Of a DNA stretch of 64,000 nucleotides, positions 10,439 to 22,922 are shown piece by piece. Under the pieces are notes generated by a model. The model saw nothing but the letters and a program-made list of their open reading frames with translations, was not told where the DNA came from and made no database searches. The position numbers and the translations under genes are program-made. Position 1 is the first letter of the stretch, and each line of letters starts with the position of its first letter. Where the stretch lies: the NCBI GenBank assembly GCA_025769875.1, contig JAGFNK010000254.1:1-64000 (forward strand), read 5' to 3'. This DNA comes from Russula earlei (Eukaryota > Basidiomycota > Agaricomycetes > Russulales > Russulaceae).

Positions 10439-12767
10439 TCAAAGGAAACGCACCCGCAAGTTGTAATGTATCGTCCCACCGGGCGTTAACACGCTGAACC
10501 GTAGGTACCGCTCCTGAGCGATTGAGCAGCTCATGCCCCGAAACAGAGCTACGTTAAGCAATACTGCGAATACGGCGTCTTTCCGCATCACTGCCACGCA
10601 GGGAGAAAGACGGGGAAGGGCCAACTTGAACACCCTCTGGAAATAACGGTAGGAGGCGGCTCACCAAGTCGTGCACCGCTGCGGTCCACCCTTCGCCTAT
10701 TGAGGCGAAGCAAGCCTGTTCCACGCTCTTTCCACTGGTTTTTCTCGCTAAGCATAAACAACTTTCCTCGAACACTGTGGATAGTCTCGTCCTCTTCTTC
10801 GCCCGTCAGCACTGACCAAAAGAAAGTTGACGCCGCGATCTCTGACTCACACTACGAAGCTGCACTCACCCTCCTGCTCGGCCCATTTCCCACTCGTTGC
10901 ATGTTCCCCCCATACACCCGGCCCTCCGTCAGCCTCGTCTTCCTCATCACCACCTGAGCCTGAGCCGGCTCTTAACCTTTCCCCAAAAGTCTTCTCTGTC
11001 CCGGTGTTGCCTTCACGCCAACTGCTACTTTCACCGCTCTCACCGGGGGTGATGCTCTCGCTATCTCCACGTGCACGCTTCGCCGCTGGAGCGCCACCTG
11101 CGCCGAATAGACCCTGTGCGCCACCCGTAGCATATATCGCAAATGGGTTCGACCGTGCCCCGGTGCCGGGACCCGGGGAACCAGAACGACGGACAGGAGA
11201 GCGGGTCCGCGTCGCGGCGGACGCGAATGGCGACGCAGCGGAGGCAAAAGCCTCAAATCCAGTACGCTTGGCGGGAGTTGGGCTCGCAGCTCGCTGTACT
11301 GGTGAACTAGGGACCGTCTTTGGTGGAGAACTGGGAATGGAGGGAGTTATGGTCAACTTGGGAGCCGTATTTGACGTCGCGGTTGATGTCGCGGTTGTAG
11401 TCATTGTTGTGATTGTGGAACTTTTTGTAGGGGTAGACGAAGCACCAAAGAGGCTGGGACCCTTGACGGCTGCGAAGGGCGATCCCATACTTGCATACGC
11501 AAGGAAGCCGCCACCACCCTTGTTACATATTAGCAAACACAAGGTTAAGCGAAATAGAGATAATAGGAGGACCCACAAAAACGGATACAGGCTTAGATTT
11601 GGGGGATGCAGGCGCACTCGGTGCATGAGCGTCGGACCCACTCTTCTTCCTCACCTGCCTCTCCTTTTTTTCTTTATCCTTCTCTTTCTCGGGTGGTGGG
11701 GATGCACGTTTCGCTCCACGTGGGTTAGGATCCTGGTCGCCGTCTTCGTCTTCACGAGGACGCTTCGTTGCACCGTCGACATCCGACAACGGCGGTGTGG
11801 GACGCTTGGTCTCCCGTGGTTTGGAATCTCCACCCATTTCGGCGTGACCGTGCAGCGTGGTTTGATCGTCGGTTTCATGCGGCTGAGCGTCAGGTTCGGT
11901 GATGTATTTTTCAGACGTTATAGAAGGAGCTTCGACTTCCTTGATGGCAGAAGGAATGTCGGCGAGGGGTGCCACGGTATGCTCCATTGAGGCGGTGGCT
12001 GATTTTTCCCCCTCTGAAGCTTTTGCGTCAACATCCTCAGCAGAGACTTCTGTGTCAGGTTGACCCTGGGATTCGGGGGTCGTAGCAACAGGTGTGAGGG
12101 ATGAAAGTCCTACTTGAGTTTGCGCATTTGAGGGTGGGGCATGGTCAGGTGCCTTGGAGGCGGCGGCGATGTCGGCGCAGTTTCGAGTCGCAGTCTGGTC
12201 ATTACGCGAGCCGTTATCATCGGCGCCTTGAGGTAGTCGACACCCTTTCGCCTCGTGTGGTGGCGAGGGTCGTGGCGAGGGAATTGGCACTTCGTGCTCT
12301 AATGCATCAACAAAATCGTCGTCCTCTTCTTCATCGTCATTTTCGTCAGCCTCAGGGGGAGTAGACAATGCGCGGCTCTTCTTCACTGGCGACTGCGAGC
12401 GATGGTCATGCAATGACGGATCGTGTTCCTACCATCGACGTCAGACGGCCACAGCAGATGGAGAAGAGAGGACATGGATGGGTGTTTGTGCTCACGGCAT
12501 CGTCAGGATACGGGGCTGCGAGCTCGAGGGATACCTCGCGTTCCCGCTTCTGTGGAATGGCAAGATCTAAGCAGGACATGGGATGAACTCAACAGGAGCG
12601 TGTGGGGCAAGCAAGGCGAAAGCCAACGCACCAGCGCCGCGTGCAGCGCTGACCTCATCGTCAAGATTAGGGCATAGATTGTCTGCTGCGGGGGTATCAC
12701 TAGCGCTCTCCTTTAAAACGGAGGCTGAAGGCGGGTGTTTCTCTGAGGGGGAGGAAGACTGGGCCAT
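10439..12767 (-). CDS. YRB2: RanBP3/Yrb2-like Ran-binding nucleoporin-type protein
   Basis: Nuclear Ran-binding cofactor of Crm1-dependent export. Exons read 12767-12594, 12549-12496, 12392-11577, 11518-10870, 10811-10665 and 10590-10439, giving about 663 residues in frame with introns of 45-103 nt. The N-terminal two thirds are low-complexity and charged, with basic KKSRAL and KRPRED patches. FG-like motifs (SLFGASS, NPFAIY, GLFGAGG) follow, then TFGERL. The C-terminus is a RanBP1 fold: VLTGEEEDETIHSVRGKLF, QWKERGTG, ARLVMRKDAVF and a closing RYLRFSV...HYNLRV. The start ATG at 12767 is chosen because it precedes an acidic SPSEK leader and in-frame splicing to the KREREVSLE exon. The first intron has a weak GTTGAG donor, so the N-terminal join is the least certain. 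It lies 158 bp downstream of the DHFR stop on the same strand. Family known from yeast Yrb2 and human RanBP3; function inferred. Confidence 0.88.
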
Positions 12768-12925
12768 GATAAAGTGAGATGAGTGGGGAGAGGGAGAGGG
12801 CGAGGGCGAGGGCGTGTTGTGAGCGTGAGCTCGCCCCGCTTCGGCATTGTATTGTGTTGTGCCCTGCCCTTTTGCCATTCCATTTCCGTCCCCCTCGCCT
12901 CGTGCCAGATACACAATCTTCCGAT

Positions 12926-13648
12926 TCAGCCCTTCCTCGTCCACATCTCAAACTCGTACTTCACCCCCCGCTCTTCTTGCACGCCCTGAGGCACCTCAAA
13001 CTCGACCCAAGCGCTGAGCACATCATGCCCCGCGCGCGTCCACTCCCCTCCACCCCCCTCGCCGCCAATGAAATCCGGCATGAACACATCGCATCCCTCG
13101 AACGAAGGTTCGATGATCCGCGTGAGGAGCACACGCTCGGCGAGCGGTAGCGCCGCGGCGTAAAGCTGTGCACCCCCAATCACGAAAATGCGCCTCACGT
13201 CCTCAGCGTACGCGCCTTCGAGCGCGGCGTCCAGGCTGGATACTACAGTTGCCACGGCAGTCGCATCCGTTTCGGACGCGTCACCACCTTGCACCTTGTT
13301 CTTGTCTACATCCACTCCCCTACTCGTTCCACAGAAACCAAGTCAGTCCAGCAGTAATATCCTCGTGTGACCGAAGGAGCCGCTCACGCACAAATTGTAC
13401 TCTGTCTGCCGACTTACGACAAAATTGATTCGTCCCGGAAGCGGGCGAAAACGGTGTGGGACGCTCTCCCATGTCGTGCGGCCCATCACGACAGCATTCT
13501 TCTTGCCCTCCCCGTTTGTCGCGCCACCCTGTCCAGTCGTCGCTCGGGTGAAATATTGCATCTCCCGCGGCAGGCGCCAAGGCAGTTTGCCTGCCTGCCC
13601 GATCCCGTTTTTCGTCGTCGCTGCAACGATGAGCGTGATACGGCTCAT
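12926..13648 (-). CDS. DFR1: Dihydrofolate reductase
   Basis: Reduces dihydrofolate to tetrahydrofolate with NADPH for thymidylate and one-carbon metabolism in the cytosol. Two exons, 13648-13392 and 13319-12926, give 216 residues, the usual fungal length. The first exon starts MSRITLIVAATTKNGIG and carries the substrate-site GKLPWRLPREMQYF, the NADPH-binding VVMGRTTWESVPHRFRPLPG and the VVSR strand. The second carries FVIGGAQLYAAAL and the terminal EFEMW. The donor GTGCGT at 13391 is preferred over an upstream GTAAGT because only it keeps the frame into GVDVDKNKV. An acidic, alanine-rich insertion sits before the FVIGG strand. Its stop lies 158 bp from the YRB2-like start, same strand. Confidence 0.95.
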
Positions 13649-14200
13649 TGACAAGAACAATGGATGTGTCCCAATTCACGTTTCACTATTTTTGGCTTGA
13701 GGCTCTTGCGCGATGGGGAAAGGATCAAGGTGAAATTTACCATAAGGCGTTACAAGATGCTACTATAATTAAATTTTGGCTTGGCGCTAGGCGCCTGATA
13801 TACAAGTGGACAACGAATTACTACCCTGCATTATTATTGTTCGTCTCGGCGAAGCCATGACGATCATCCTTCAACACCAAAAGAACCTAAATTAAGGAGC
13901 GTACTTGATACCCATGGACTAGAAAGCTGTGTCATAAATCGTTATGCAACTAGTGATAGTGCCATGCCGGGGGGTGAAGTTCCGGTGAAGAAAGGGTGAA
14001 GCAGGAAACCTAACAAGAAAAACAACGACGTTGGTAAAACATTGGGGGAGTACATCTCTGCGTGCGCTGCGAAACAAAAACAAGGAATTTCATGAGTTGA
14101 TATGTGACGGAGAAAGAACTTGTGAACGAGGGGTTATTGAACGGACCGTATTGAAGACGAAGGAACAATTGCTGGATACAGGCGCAGAAAGGAAGAGATA
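13649..14200. other. Intergenic between DHFR and histidine kinase
   Basis: About 550 bp holding the DHFR upstream region and the 3' UTR of the kinase gene. I see no further ORF with coding character. Both neighbours are on the minus strand, so this is a tail-to-head interval. Confidence 0.5.
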
Positions 14201-17200
14201 TTAGCCATGAGTTTTTTCAGCTGGATTTGCGGCTAGTCGTTCGCTAGCGAGCACAAGCATACTCCTCAGGCCGCATTCGAGCACTGGCTTGATCAACACC
14301 CTGAGGACGATAACAGTCAATCGATTTGTTGCTATTGCATACAGAGAGGACGAAAACAATTTACGCACCTATCCACGCCCGCTTTGAGGTACTCCTCCTG
14401 GTCTGAGAGCAGCGCGTTCCCTGTCACGCCAACTACGAAATCGTTCCTCCCGGCCTTTCTCAGTTTCGTGACCATGGACAGACCGCTCATGACTGGCATC
14501 TGGTTGTCCAGAAAGATGACTGCGAAGCCTCCACCATCATTGCTAAGCACCATCCCCAGCGCAACCTCGCCATTCTCGGCAATGGATACCTCGCACCCGA
14601 GCCGCGTGAGCAATCGAAACATCAACACCCGGGTCAACGTATCATCGTCCACCACGAGTACCCGAAGCCCCTGCCGGAACGACGCGGGGAGTCTTCCTGG
14701 TCCGCCTAACGACGGATGCGATTGTGGCTGAATCTGGGAGATCGGAGCATTGTCAGTGTTTACCAGCACCAACGACGGACTTTGTGACGTAGAAGTCGCC
14801 AGTGCTTCAGATATTTCTGACGTGGATGGGGTTTGACAGGGAATCCCCGGAGTATCCAGCGTAGGCAAAATCGACGATGGCAGCGACGGGATCGTCATCG
14901 ACAGTGGAGGTGGGAGTATCAATGTATCGGCTGGATTCTCTGCCTCTTCTGGTGCTGGGGGGAGCGCGAGGGCGTCTCCGATGGTGCGAGTGATTACAGA
15001 GGACGATCCACCTGCCTTGGGCCCGATTTCGACTAGTCCACCCTGCTCCATGAGGCCATGCATGGCAAACAAACTGCGCCGTGACCCCAATGGCGACAAG
15101 GTACCACTGCCGCTTCCAGTGGATGGGACAGCACTTGCCTTCAGTGGCAAGTCCTCGATGATCAGTCGACTGGTAGAGGCACGCTCACAAGGTATATCAT
15201 TCGGAAGACTCGTTGGGATATGGTTACTCCGGCACTTTGACAGCCCCGTGTCACTTACAGGCGGTAAGGCAGGAGTCCGCGACACAATTGCCTGAGATCC
15301 AATTCCGAGCGCTAAAGACATACACACACGGTGAGCGTTGTGAATAAACGAAATGAGAAATTGGAAACAGGAACTAGACGGACGGAGCTCAACCCAGAAT
15401 GTGGACCCCCTGCCAACATGCGATCTAACACCTAGACGCCCGCCGCTGCGCTTGACTATCTGCCTGACGAGAGCAAGGCCGAGGCCGGTTCCCTTCCCGC
15501 CTTGCTGCTTGCCTTGCTCTGTTTGATTAAACGCCGCTATGTTTACGAAGGGGTCGGCATAAAACATGAAGGGCCAGGCAGGGAGCGCACAAAAAAGCTT
15601 GGATTGAACCATTTCCTTCGGGGGGATACCGTATCCGGTATCCGTGACCTCAACCCGAACGACGATCCAATCTCGCTGCGGCTCGTGCAACCCATTGTCT
15701 CGGTCAAAAGAGTGCATGGGTAGACCAGGCGCATCACCCATCCGCATTCCTTCGCTTCTTTTCTCCGCAATCTCGATGCTCTCCCCAACCTTCGCGCCAT
15801 CATCGGTGGACTCATCGTGATGCAAACACGCCGGTACAATTAGCCGCGTCGTAATTCGGAGTCGGCCGCCTGGAGGTGTAAACTTGCAAGCGTTACTCGC
15901 CAAATTGGTGATAATCTGCATCAGACGCGTCTCGTCGCCTACTACGAGGCCGTCCCCGTCCTGTTCTTGAACGTTTTCAAGATCGAGACCGCGTGCCACA
16001 TACACCGCATCCCTTGCGATCTGAATCTAGCAATTAGAAATCCCCGATCGTTCGAGGGTCGCAAGCAGCGAAGAAAGGAAACTACAGTTGCAAGCCCGGC
16101 CTGATGGAAAGTGGGAAGCAGAAGACATTAAAAAGACGTGCCTTGTCGATGCATGGGTCAAGATCCGTCACAAGTTCAAGACGGCGGGCATCCGTGGCGA
16201 GACGTAATGGGACGAACAAGCCACGGATGACCTGATGGAAGGAGTACGGCCGAGACACGGATTCGAATCTCCCACTATCCATCCGATTACTATCCGAACG
16301 GGCAAGACTCAACATCAACGACTGACAACATCAACGTATACAAAACGTACAAATCTAGGACATCGTTCAATACTGTTAAGACGAGGAGCATTAGAGAATC
16401 TAGATGTGTGAGACAAAAGGCGGGACGCTCTCGCCTTTGGACATTATGCTTAAGCTCCCTTCTAGCGCCTTGAACTCGATTTCCTGCGCGCGTGGTACGA
16501 TGCCAGCAGCCTCCATGTTCTGTACCGCGAGCACTATGCATCATACACCCGCAAAAATGCGTTCATAACGCATTTCAAGCCCAAAAGTATAACTGGGCCA
16601 CTCACAAGCAGTGTTGAGAGGCACGCGGACCTGTAGAACCATGCCAACAATGTCCTTAGTCACGACTCGCTAGCGATCCCGCAAGCAAAAGAAACATATC
16701 ATGAAAAACATATCTGTGTTATCAGGGGGGTCTCATCAGACCAATGCAACGACGTTTTACTGAAGAATGTAGCCCACGATGTCAAGCGGCGCTTCGAATC
16801 TGCTGCCAGGCGCTCGTTGATTTGTGCCTTTTGAGTAGCGCGAAACTGCACCTTGAGTTGGTCGCGTAGTATATAGAGTTTGCGTTCTGACTATAGGCCA
16901 CGTGTACAGTGATCGCACAATACATGAGTCTGTCACTTTCAGATGGGGAGAGTTCGACGCACTGTCTCAAGCATATAGTGAACGCCAACCAGGAACCCTT
17001 GAAATATGATAAAATTCAGGATATCTGAAAGGAACAAGGAGACACGTATGAGGGAACGTGCGCACAGAGAGACCTGGTCGGGCAAACCCACTTCGTGTCC
17101 AAATCTTGCGATGGGGGAGGACAACAGCACTTGCGCTGTGAGTTTCGTTACATATTTTACGTAAAAACGTCAATGAGAGACGGTATCAGATATCTGCAGT

Positions 17201-18555
17201 AAAGGATGATGAATACGTGTTACTTACAAGCAAGCCCAGACGGTCGCGCAAAGGACAGCAGGCAAGCGTTTCTGGCGCAAGCCGAAGAGCGCGACTGTTG
17301 GCACCGCGCAAGTAAAGCTGACAAAGAGTTCGTTATGATCTGGGTATCCCACGGCAAAATGTAGCACGAAGGAACATACTAGAACATGCTAAGGAAATCC
17401 CTCCTGCCACAACGAAAAGTCGAGAAGTTCGGGTTGTACAGACCGCAAAGGAAGCTGTGGTAATAGCTGACATGAGAGCCCAGAACGTTGAGGGCCCGTG
17501 GAGACGCCCTTACATGTAAAGAAGTTGATAAACGCCCCTGAGTGATGGATCAGAGAGGCGACAATGATCGGAGTTCGGGTACACACCAACACCAGATGGA
17601 GATAGCAAGTACGACCTGATAGGCGTTTGAGCGGTCACGTGGCCAGTCGTAAATGACAAGTACAAGGACAGGGACGGTGCTTGCAGGGGAAACCTGGAGC
17701 ATGAGCGACGTGAATGTTACACTTGAAAGATGTGACCCGTATTACAAACCCCGTAAAGAAATATTTTGTCAATAAGCAGGACGGGTCCAGGAACAAGGGC
17801 GGCGTTGACCGCCCAATTGACGACAAGGAATAGGGAAGACCACATCGCAAGAGGCTGTGACGGGAGTGTACCAGGAAGATCCCCGCATGGCCGATGAGAG
17901 GGAGTAAAGTACAAATGGCCAGAGGTGAGCGACGTACTTTACGCATGAACCAGTTCTCCTTGACATAATGCAACTCAGACTTTTGGTTGGGAAATTTGGG
18001 GGACAAAAAGTCCATGATGGCGGGAAATAGACGCCACCTAAGAACGGTGAGGGGCGTACAGAGATTCCAGAAGCCGCCATTGTCGTGAAGAGCGACGGAT
18101 TCACGATCAGTGCCCGAACCGGGGTTTAGGTGGAGGCTACCGGGTTGTTCGAGAGAGAGATTTTGTTCGGACAGCGAAACGGACGACTTGATCTCTTCCG
18201 ACCAGCTTCGATCGACGATGACCTCATCGACCTCCGCATCGTCTTTGCGTTGGCACTCCCCCTGAATGTCACAGCGAAGATGGAAATCGCCACCCGATGC
18301 GGACTCTTCGACGAGGGATGAAGTGGAAGGAGGGGTACCTGCGCCGAGGCGGCGACAAAAGCGAGCCCAGTGTACGAGGAGTCCGCGGTTGCCGTCGATG
18401 CGGATCGACTTGTTCGGCTTGCGATTCGTGGTAGCGACAGCAAGCGCAGGGCGAGGTAGGACGGGTGCGTCAGGGTCAAAGTCAGGCTCACCAAGGGCTC
18501 GGATGCTACTCGAGCGGCGGTGGGCGGGTGGATCAAGGGTGTTTCTGTGGGACAT
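14201..18555 (-). CDS. Membrane hybrid histidine kinase with receiver domain
   Basis: Two-component sensor kinase of a basidiomycete hybrid group. Start ATG at 18555 (MSHRNTLDPP), stop TAA at 14203-14201, with many short introns. A hydrophilic N-terminus of about 190 residues is followed by membrane segments (GFWNLCTPLTVLRWRLFPAI, then MWSSLFLVVNWAVNAALVPG and LLIDKIFLYGV). Then come a helix (RRLTSWATFF), VRVPLNTAL of the dimerisation domain, VLNDVLDL and NRMDSGRFESV. An HATPase has N-box NLASNACKF, G1 DTGYGIPP and G2 GGKGTGLGLALVRQIV. After a long serine/proline linker a receiver domain shows VLVVDDD, the phospho-acceptor in VIFLDNQMPVMSG and VLIKPVLE in the last exon. The phosphorylatable His expected just before VRVPLN cannot be found (see findings). 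Upstream it shares a 286-bp divergent region with SNT2. Ligand unknown. Confidence 0.88.
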
Positions 18556-18841
18556 GGATAAGTTGCGGTACCCCCAGTGCACAGAGCACACTCTCCTCTC
18601 CTCCTTAAGCAATCGTAATCGTACTTTACTTGTCATCGTGCGCTGTCGGAGTTTGGATTCTAACACTGCACCAGCTCTACCTTGCTCATCCACCACCGCC
18701 CTCCACAACCCAGAAAAAATTAGACTCGCTCCTAGGAGCCTTTATTTGACGATAATTGACCGATTATTATCTGTCCAGCTCTCGGAATCATTTTTTTGAC
18801 CATTTTCACACTCCTTCCACATCCTCGAACGCCCGTGCCTC
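18556..18841. promoter_or_regulatory. Divergent intergenic region, histidine kinase / SNT2
   Basis: 286 bp separate the two opposing start codons, so both promoters must lie here or in overlapping 5' UTRs. The part near SNT2 is pyrimidine-rich (CT runs around 18790-18840), as often seen before fungal starts. No specific operator is identified. Confidence 0.6.
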
Positions 18842-21800
18842 ATGGCAACCTCTATCACTCTCAAAAACGGCGAGCAGGTCAAAATTAATGGTAATTATAC
18901 TTGTTTTCTCCCTATCGTCCTCCCTGAATCTCATCCAATTTAATTCACATTTTTCTCTTCTCTTCTTTTCTTTTTATCTGTGACTCGCAAATTAAGACCA
19001 CGTCTATTGTTCACCCAGCTGGTCCATTCGAGACGGTACGCCATATTCCGTCGCGCGCATCATGGAATTCCTCCCTGCGGAGGACGCGCACCCCTCCCAC
19101 AAGGGCAAAGGCAAGGAGCCCGCGCCAGGATACACGCGCGTGCGCCTCGCGTGGTACTACCGCCCCTCGGACGTGAGCGACCGCCCCGTGGCGGACTCAC
19201 GGCTTCTCCTTGCCGCGATCTATTCTGAGATCTGCGATGTCGCTCAACTGCGTGCAAAGTGTTACGTCGTACACCGTGACAAGATTACCGACCTAGCTGG
19301 CTGGAAAAAGCGTCCCGACAGATTCTACTTTAACCGTCTATTCGACCCCTACATCAAGAAGGAGTTTGAGGTCATCCAGTCTAATGACGTCCGTAACCGT
19401 GCGTGTCAATTCATTTGTACCGGAGGAAAGGGCGATGTTGATCGTGTGCCCGTCTTTGCAGTCCCTGTGCACATCCGGGATGAACTCACTTCACGTTATG
19501 AGTATGTGGTGGCAGAGAAGGAAATCGTGCCCGACCTAACCGACACCCTCCGAAACTGTGAGACGTGTTCTAAATGGTGCCCTCCGTACGTCCCTTCCCC
19601 TTTTCGATCAATCTTTCCTCACTTCTGTGCCGTCTCATGAAGACAAGAAACCGTCCGTTGTGACCGCTGCAAATCGTTCTTCCACATGGGTTGTGTGCAA
19701 CCACCGTTAAACGCCAAGCCCACGCGCGGCTATGGGTGGACGTGTGGGCCATGCTCCCGTGCACACGAGCAAGCGGTCGAGGGCCACGATGTGCGGCACG
19801 TACCAGCGCCTGCAGCAAAACCGAAATCCCATGCACCACCAGCACGGGGTCGAGGGCGGCCGCGTAAGGATCGCACCCTCGCAGAGAAAGAGGAGAGCGT
19901 GCCAGTACGCCATTTCAAGATGTGGCCGTTCCGATATTTTGGGTCGGAGTTTTTCTCCTACGATTCTTGCGTGTTGTTGACATGATCATTTGTTGTTGTA
20001 GATTGCATACGGTCGCAGAAGATACCTCAGGTGAGTTAGTCACTCGTGGGATCGGAAATTTGTGGCTGAGGTCTGCATCCTCATTATCCAGATCCCGATG
20101 ACCTTATTTTCCCCCGGACAACGACGCGGGTTGGCTCGAAGTATCAAGCGTCCATCCCTACCAAGGACAGTCCACGTGATCAAGGTGGGTCCCGTCCGTT
20201 CAAGTTCTACCTACTTTGGGTTGTCGTCTGAAGAACCTTTAGATATCCAAGAACGTGGCGGGGAGGCGACTGTAGAAGTACTTAATCTCGTTCACGTTAT
20301 GTCCGATACTCAAGGTGAGCCTTTTGCGTCCCCCCCCGCAGTCTCGTTCTGGCTCTCACGGTTGTTTTTTCCCGTGAGTTTCTGAGCGTAAGTCCCATCC
20401 ACTGCCCTCTGCACCCAACACACCTCAATCCACGAGTTGTAGTCGAACAGCGCAAAGCACGCCTTAGCGCGAAGCAGAGTGTACGCTCCAATGTCGACTG
20501 GCTCACCGAAGTGATTCGGCGTTTCTCCGAGGCGTACACGCTCGGTCTGGAATTTTCAACTGTTGGTGTGTCCAACGTCTTTCGCTACGAAAAGGTACGC
20601 GGACGTTTGCATGTTTTGCTTGACGCCATCTCACACTTCAAAATTTTCGACGCGTCAGTGGAAGACCACAGAGACACGCTACGCCGACCGTGAGTGGGAC
20701 GACGACGAGATGGCTGCGTTTGAGGATGCCGTTCTTACCCACGGTGCTGAGCTACGTACCGTCCGCGACGAAGTTGGTACACGTACAATCTATGAAGTCG
20801 TGCGCTACTATGGGCACTGGAAAAAGTACTTCGACATTCCTTCCCTTTCTTCTCTCTCATTTTTGACACCAAACGCAGTATGAAACTAGGGGAAGAGAAT
20901 CGCAGGCGGCGTCTGCTTGGTTCTTCCAAAATAACGCCTCCGTACGCACATCCCGTTCCATCTGCGGACGACTCAGACTCGGAAGGCTCTATTGTCCGCA
21001 CCCCGAGCAAAGCCCACGCATCGTGCGGTGCATGTCGAACACGTGATACTAAATTGTGGTGGAAGGCACCAAAGGGTTTGCCGACATCCGTGCTGTGTGA
21101 TGCGTGCGGGATTTCATGGCGCAAATACGCCGATCTGAACCACCTCAGACCGATTCGTGAAGAGGCGGCTGCGGTCAAGCAGGGCAAGACGGAAAAAAGG
21201 GAGGGCACTCCTCTCGCGGGGTCGAGTGCCAAACGCATAAAGGTGTGTGTTTATCGGCTCGCTCGCACGCACCAGGGCTAAGCGTGGAGGATCGTGTTAC
21301 AGACTAACGGGTCAATTCCATCCACACCAATAGCGACGACAAGTAATGGCTCCCCACAGCACCGTTGTCTCGCCTGTCACAAGTACGGTTCTGGCAAAGT
21401 CTTCAAGTGCAAAGAATGCCAAACACGCGTCCATTCTGGTGAGCTTTCGCCAAGCGTATGGCATGCGATCTTCTGCCCTTGTAGTCTAATGCAATATACG
21501 TTTAGGTGCATGTGGGATTGTCGATCCTGGGTCGGTAGACTCCTGGACGTGTGACCTTTGCCAAAACGAAAAGACTGCTGAGGCCTCGCTTGTATGTCTA
21601 TCTGTTTGTCCGTCCTGCTCGCATTACCGACCACTGTCGCAGAACCCAGATTGCATGCTCTGTCCTCGGCCCACGCGTGAGCGCGACAAAAAGGCGTTCC
21701 ACCCACCTGCGGACTCGTTCCTGCGTGTTTGCAAGCCGACGGAGGGACAAGGCTGGGTGCACCTCGCGTGTGCGGTGTTCGTACCTGAGATTACATTTTC

Positions 21801-22697
21801 CGACGCGAGGCGTCTGCGCATTGTCGAAGGCATCAGCACAATATCCACTCATCGCTGGTCCACAGTGCGTAGAAGTCCCACTTTTGAACCCTTGAGTTCT
21901 TTATCGTTCCGCGGGCGACTGATACGAATTGCCCTCTCAGCGATGTACCCTATGCAACCAAGTCGGCGGCGCAGTTGTCCGATGTGCCGATTGTCCGACA
22001 GAGTACCACGTCTCCTGTGCATGGTCGCGCGGGTTCAAGTTCGGCTTTGAGATCCAGGTAGTGTGCTTTCAATTGTTCCTTGTGACCTTTCGCAGATGAT
22101 ACTTACCCGACTCCAAACCATGAAAGACTAAAGCCGCGAAGCGGGAACCTAGCGCCTTGGTCTCCTTCAACGGGGTGTCAGGTACGATGTATCCTGTCGT
22201 GCGCTGCAAAGAGCACGAGGGCACCCGACGGCCACTTTTCGATGTCTGCGAGACGAATGAGTACGGAGAGGTCCGTTCCTTCTCTTTTCTCTCCTCTTCG
22301 TTCTCATCACTTCTTTTTGTCGTTCTTCCGCAACATACTCCTTTCTCGATCGTAGACGGCCCTCCAAGTGTACTGCAACACCTACAAGCAGGCTCCAGTC
22401 GCCCAGTCACACGCGCTCCTCCGCAAAGCGCGTCGGCTGGACCTTGTCCTTGAAGAGAAGGACGCTGCTCCGGTGAATGGGCACGGGCACGGGGCCGCTA
22501 CGTTGGCCATCTCAGGCGGTCGTGACGACGGTACAGATCCGCAGTGCGCGCACTGCAAGACATCCTTCTCTCCATTCTTTCACCCTCTACCTCGTGCAGG
22601 GGCGTTCGCGTGTCACCGGTGTCACTTTGAGGGTCGAACGCAGATGCCGCTTACCAACGGACACATTCACCCTCACGCGCACGGACTCGGGCCGTAG
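18842..22697 (+). CDS. SNT2: SNT2-like chromatin protein (BAH-PHD-SANT-GATA-PHD-ePHD)
   Basis: Large nuclear chromatin reader. In yeast Snt2 partners Ecm5 and the Rpd3 deacetylase; in other fungi it acts in histone turnover and development. Exon 1 is 18842-18890, exon 2 starts at 18997, and further exons include 19643-19942 and 20002-20030. Domains in order: a BAH domain (about 18997-19530: DHVYCSPSW, YSVARIMEF, RVRLAWYYRP); a PHD finger (19555-19770: CETCSKWC, RCDRCKSFFHMGC, WTCGPC); a basic AT-hook-like RGRGRPRKD; a SANT domain (20690-20825: WDDDEMAAFEDAV, VVRYYGHWK); a GATA-type finger (21015-21125: CGACRTRDTKLWW, LCDACG); a second PHD (21365-21560) and an extended PHD (21650-22250: CMLC, GWVHLACAVFVPE, CNQVGGAVVRCADC, YHVSC, RCKEHEG). 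A final CAHC...CHRC pair lies near 22545-22625. The order is diagnostic. The stop at 22697 is 226 bp from the convergent USP gene. Confidence 0.92.
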
Positions 22698-22922
22698 TCT
22701 CTCATTCATGTCTTTACGTTTCCTTAATTTCTCCCTCTTTTATGGTTTTTACTTAGAGTAGTAGGGTACGGCTGAGGGGATTGTACGATTACATTGTTTT
22801 TGTCCTGTGTAACAATAACCATGAACGTTTGAGTGCAAGATGAGTGCAAATACATGTGGACAACAGAGATGAAAGAAAGTCAGAGCAGAGGGGACAACAG
22901 AAATCTTGGGAATGTACGAGTT

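Noticed and set aside
10827..11990. Long plus-strand ORF (387 codons)
   Set aside because: It lies antisense to the YRB2-like exons, whose product has a recognisable RanBP1 domain and clean introns. The opposite frame is open through composition.
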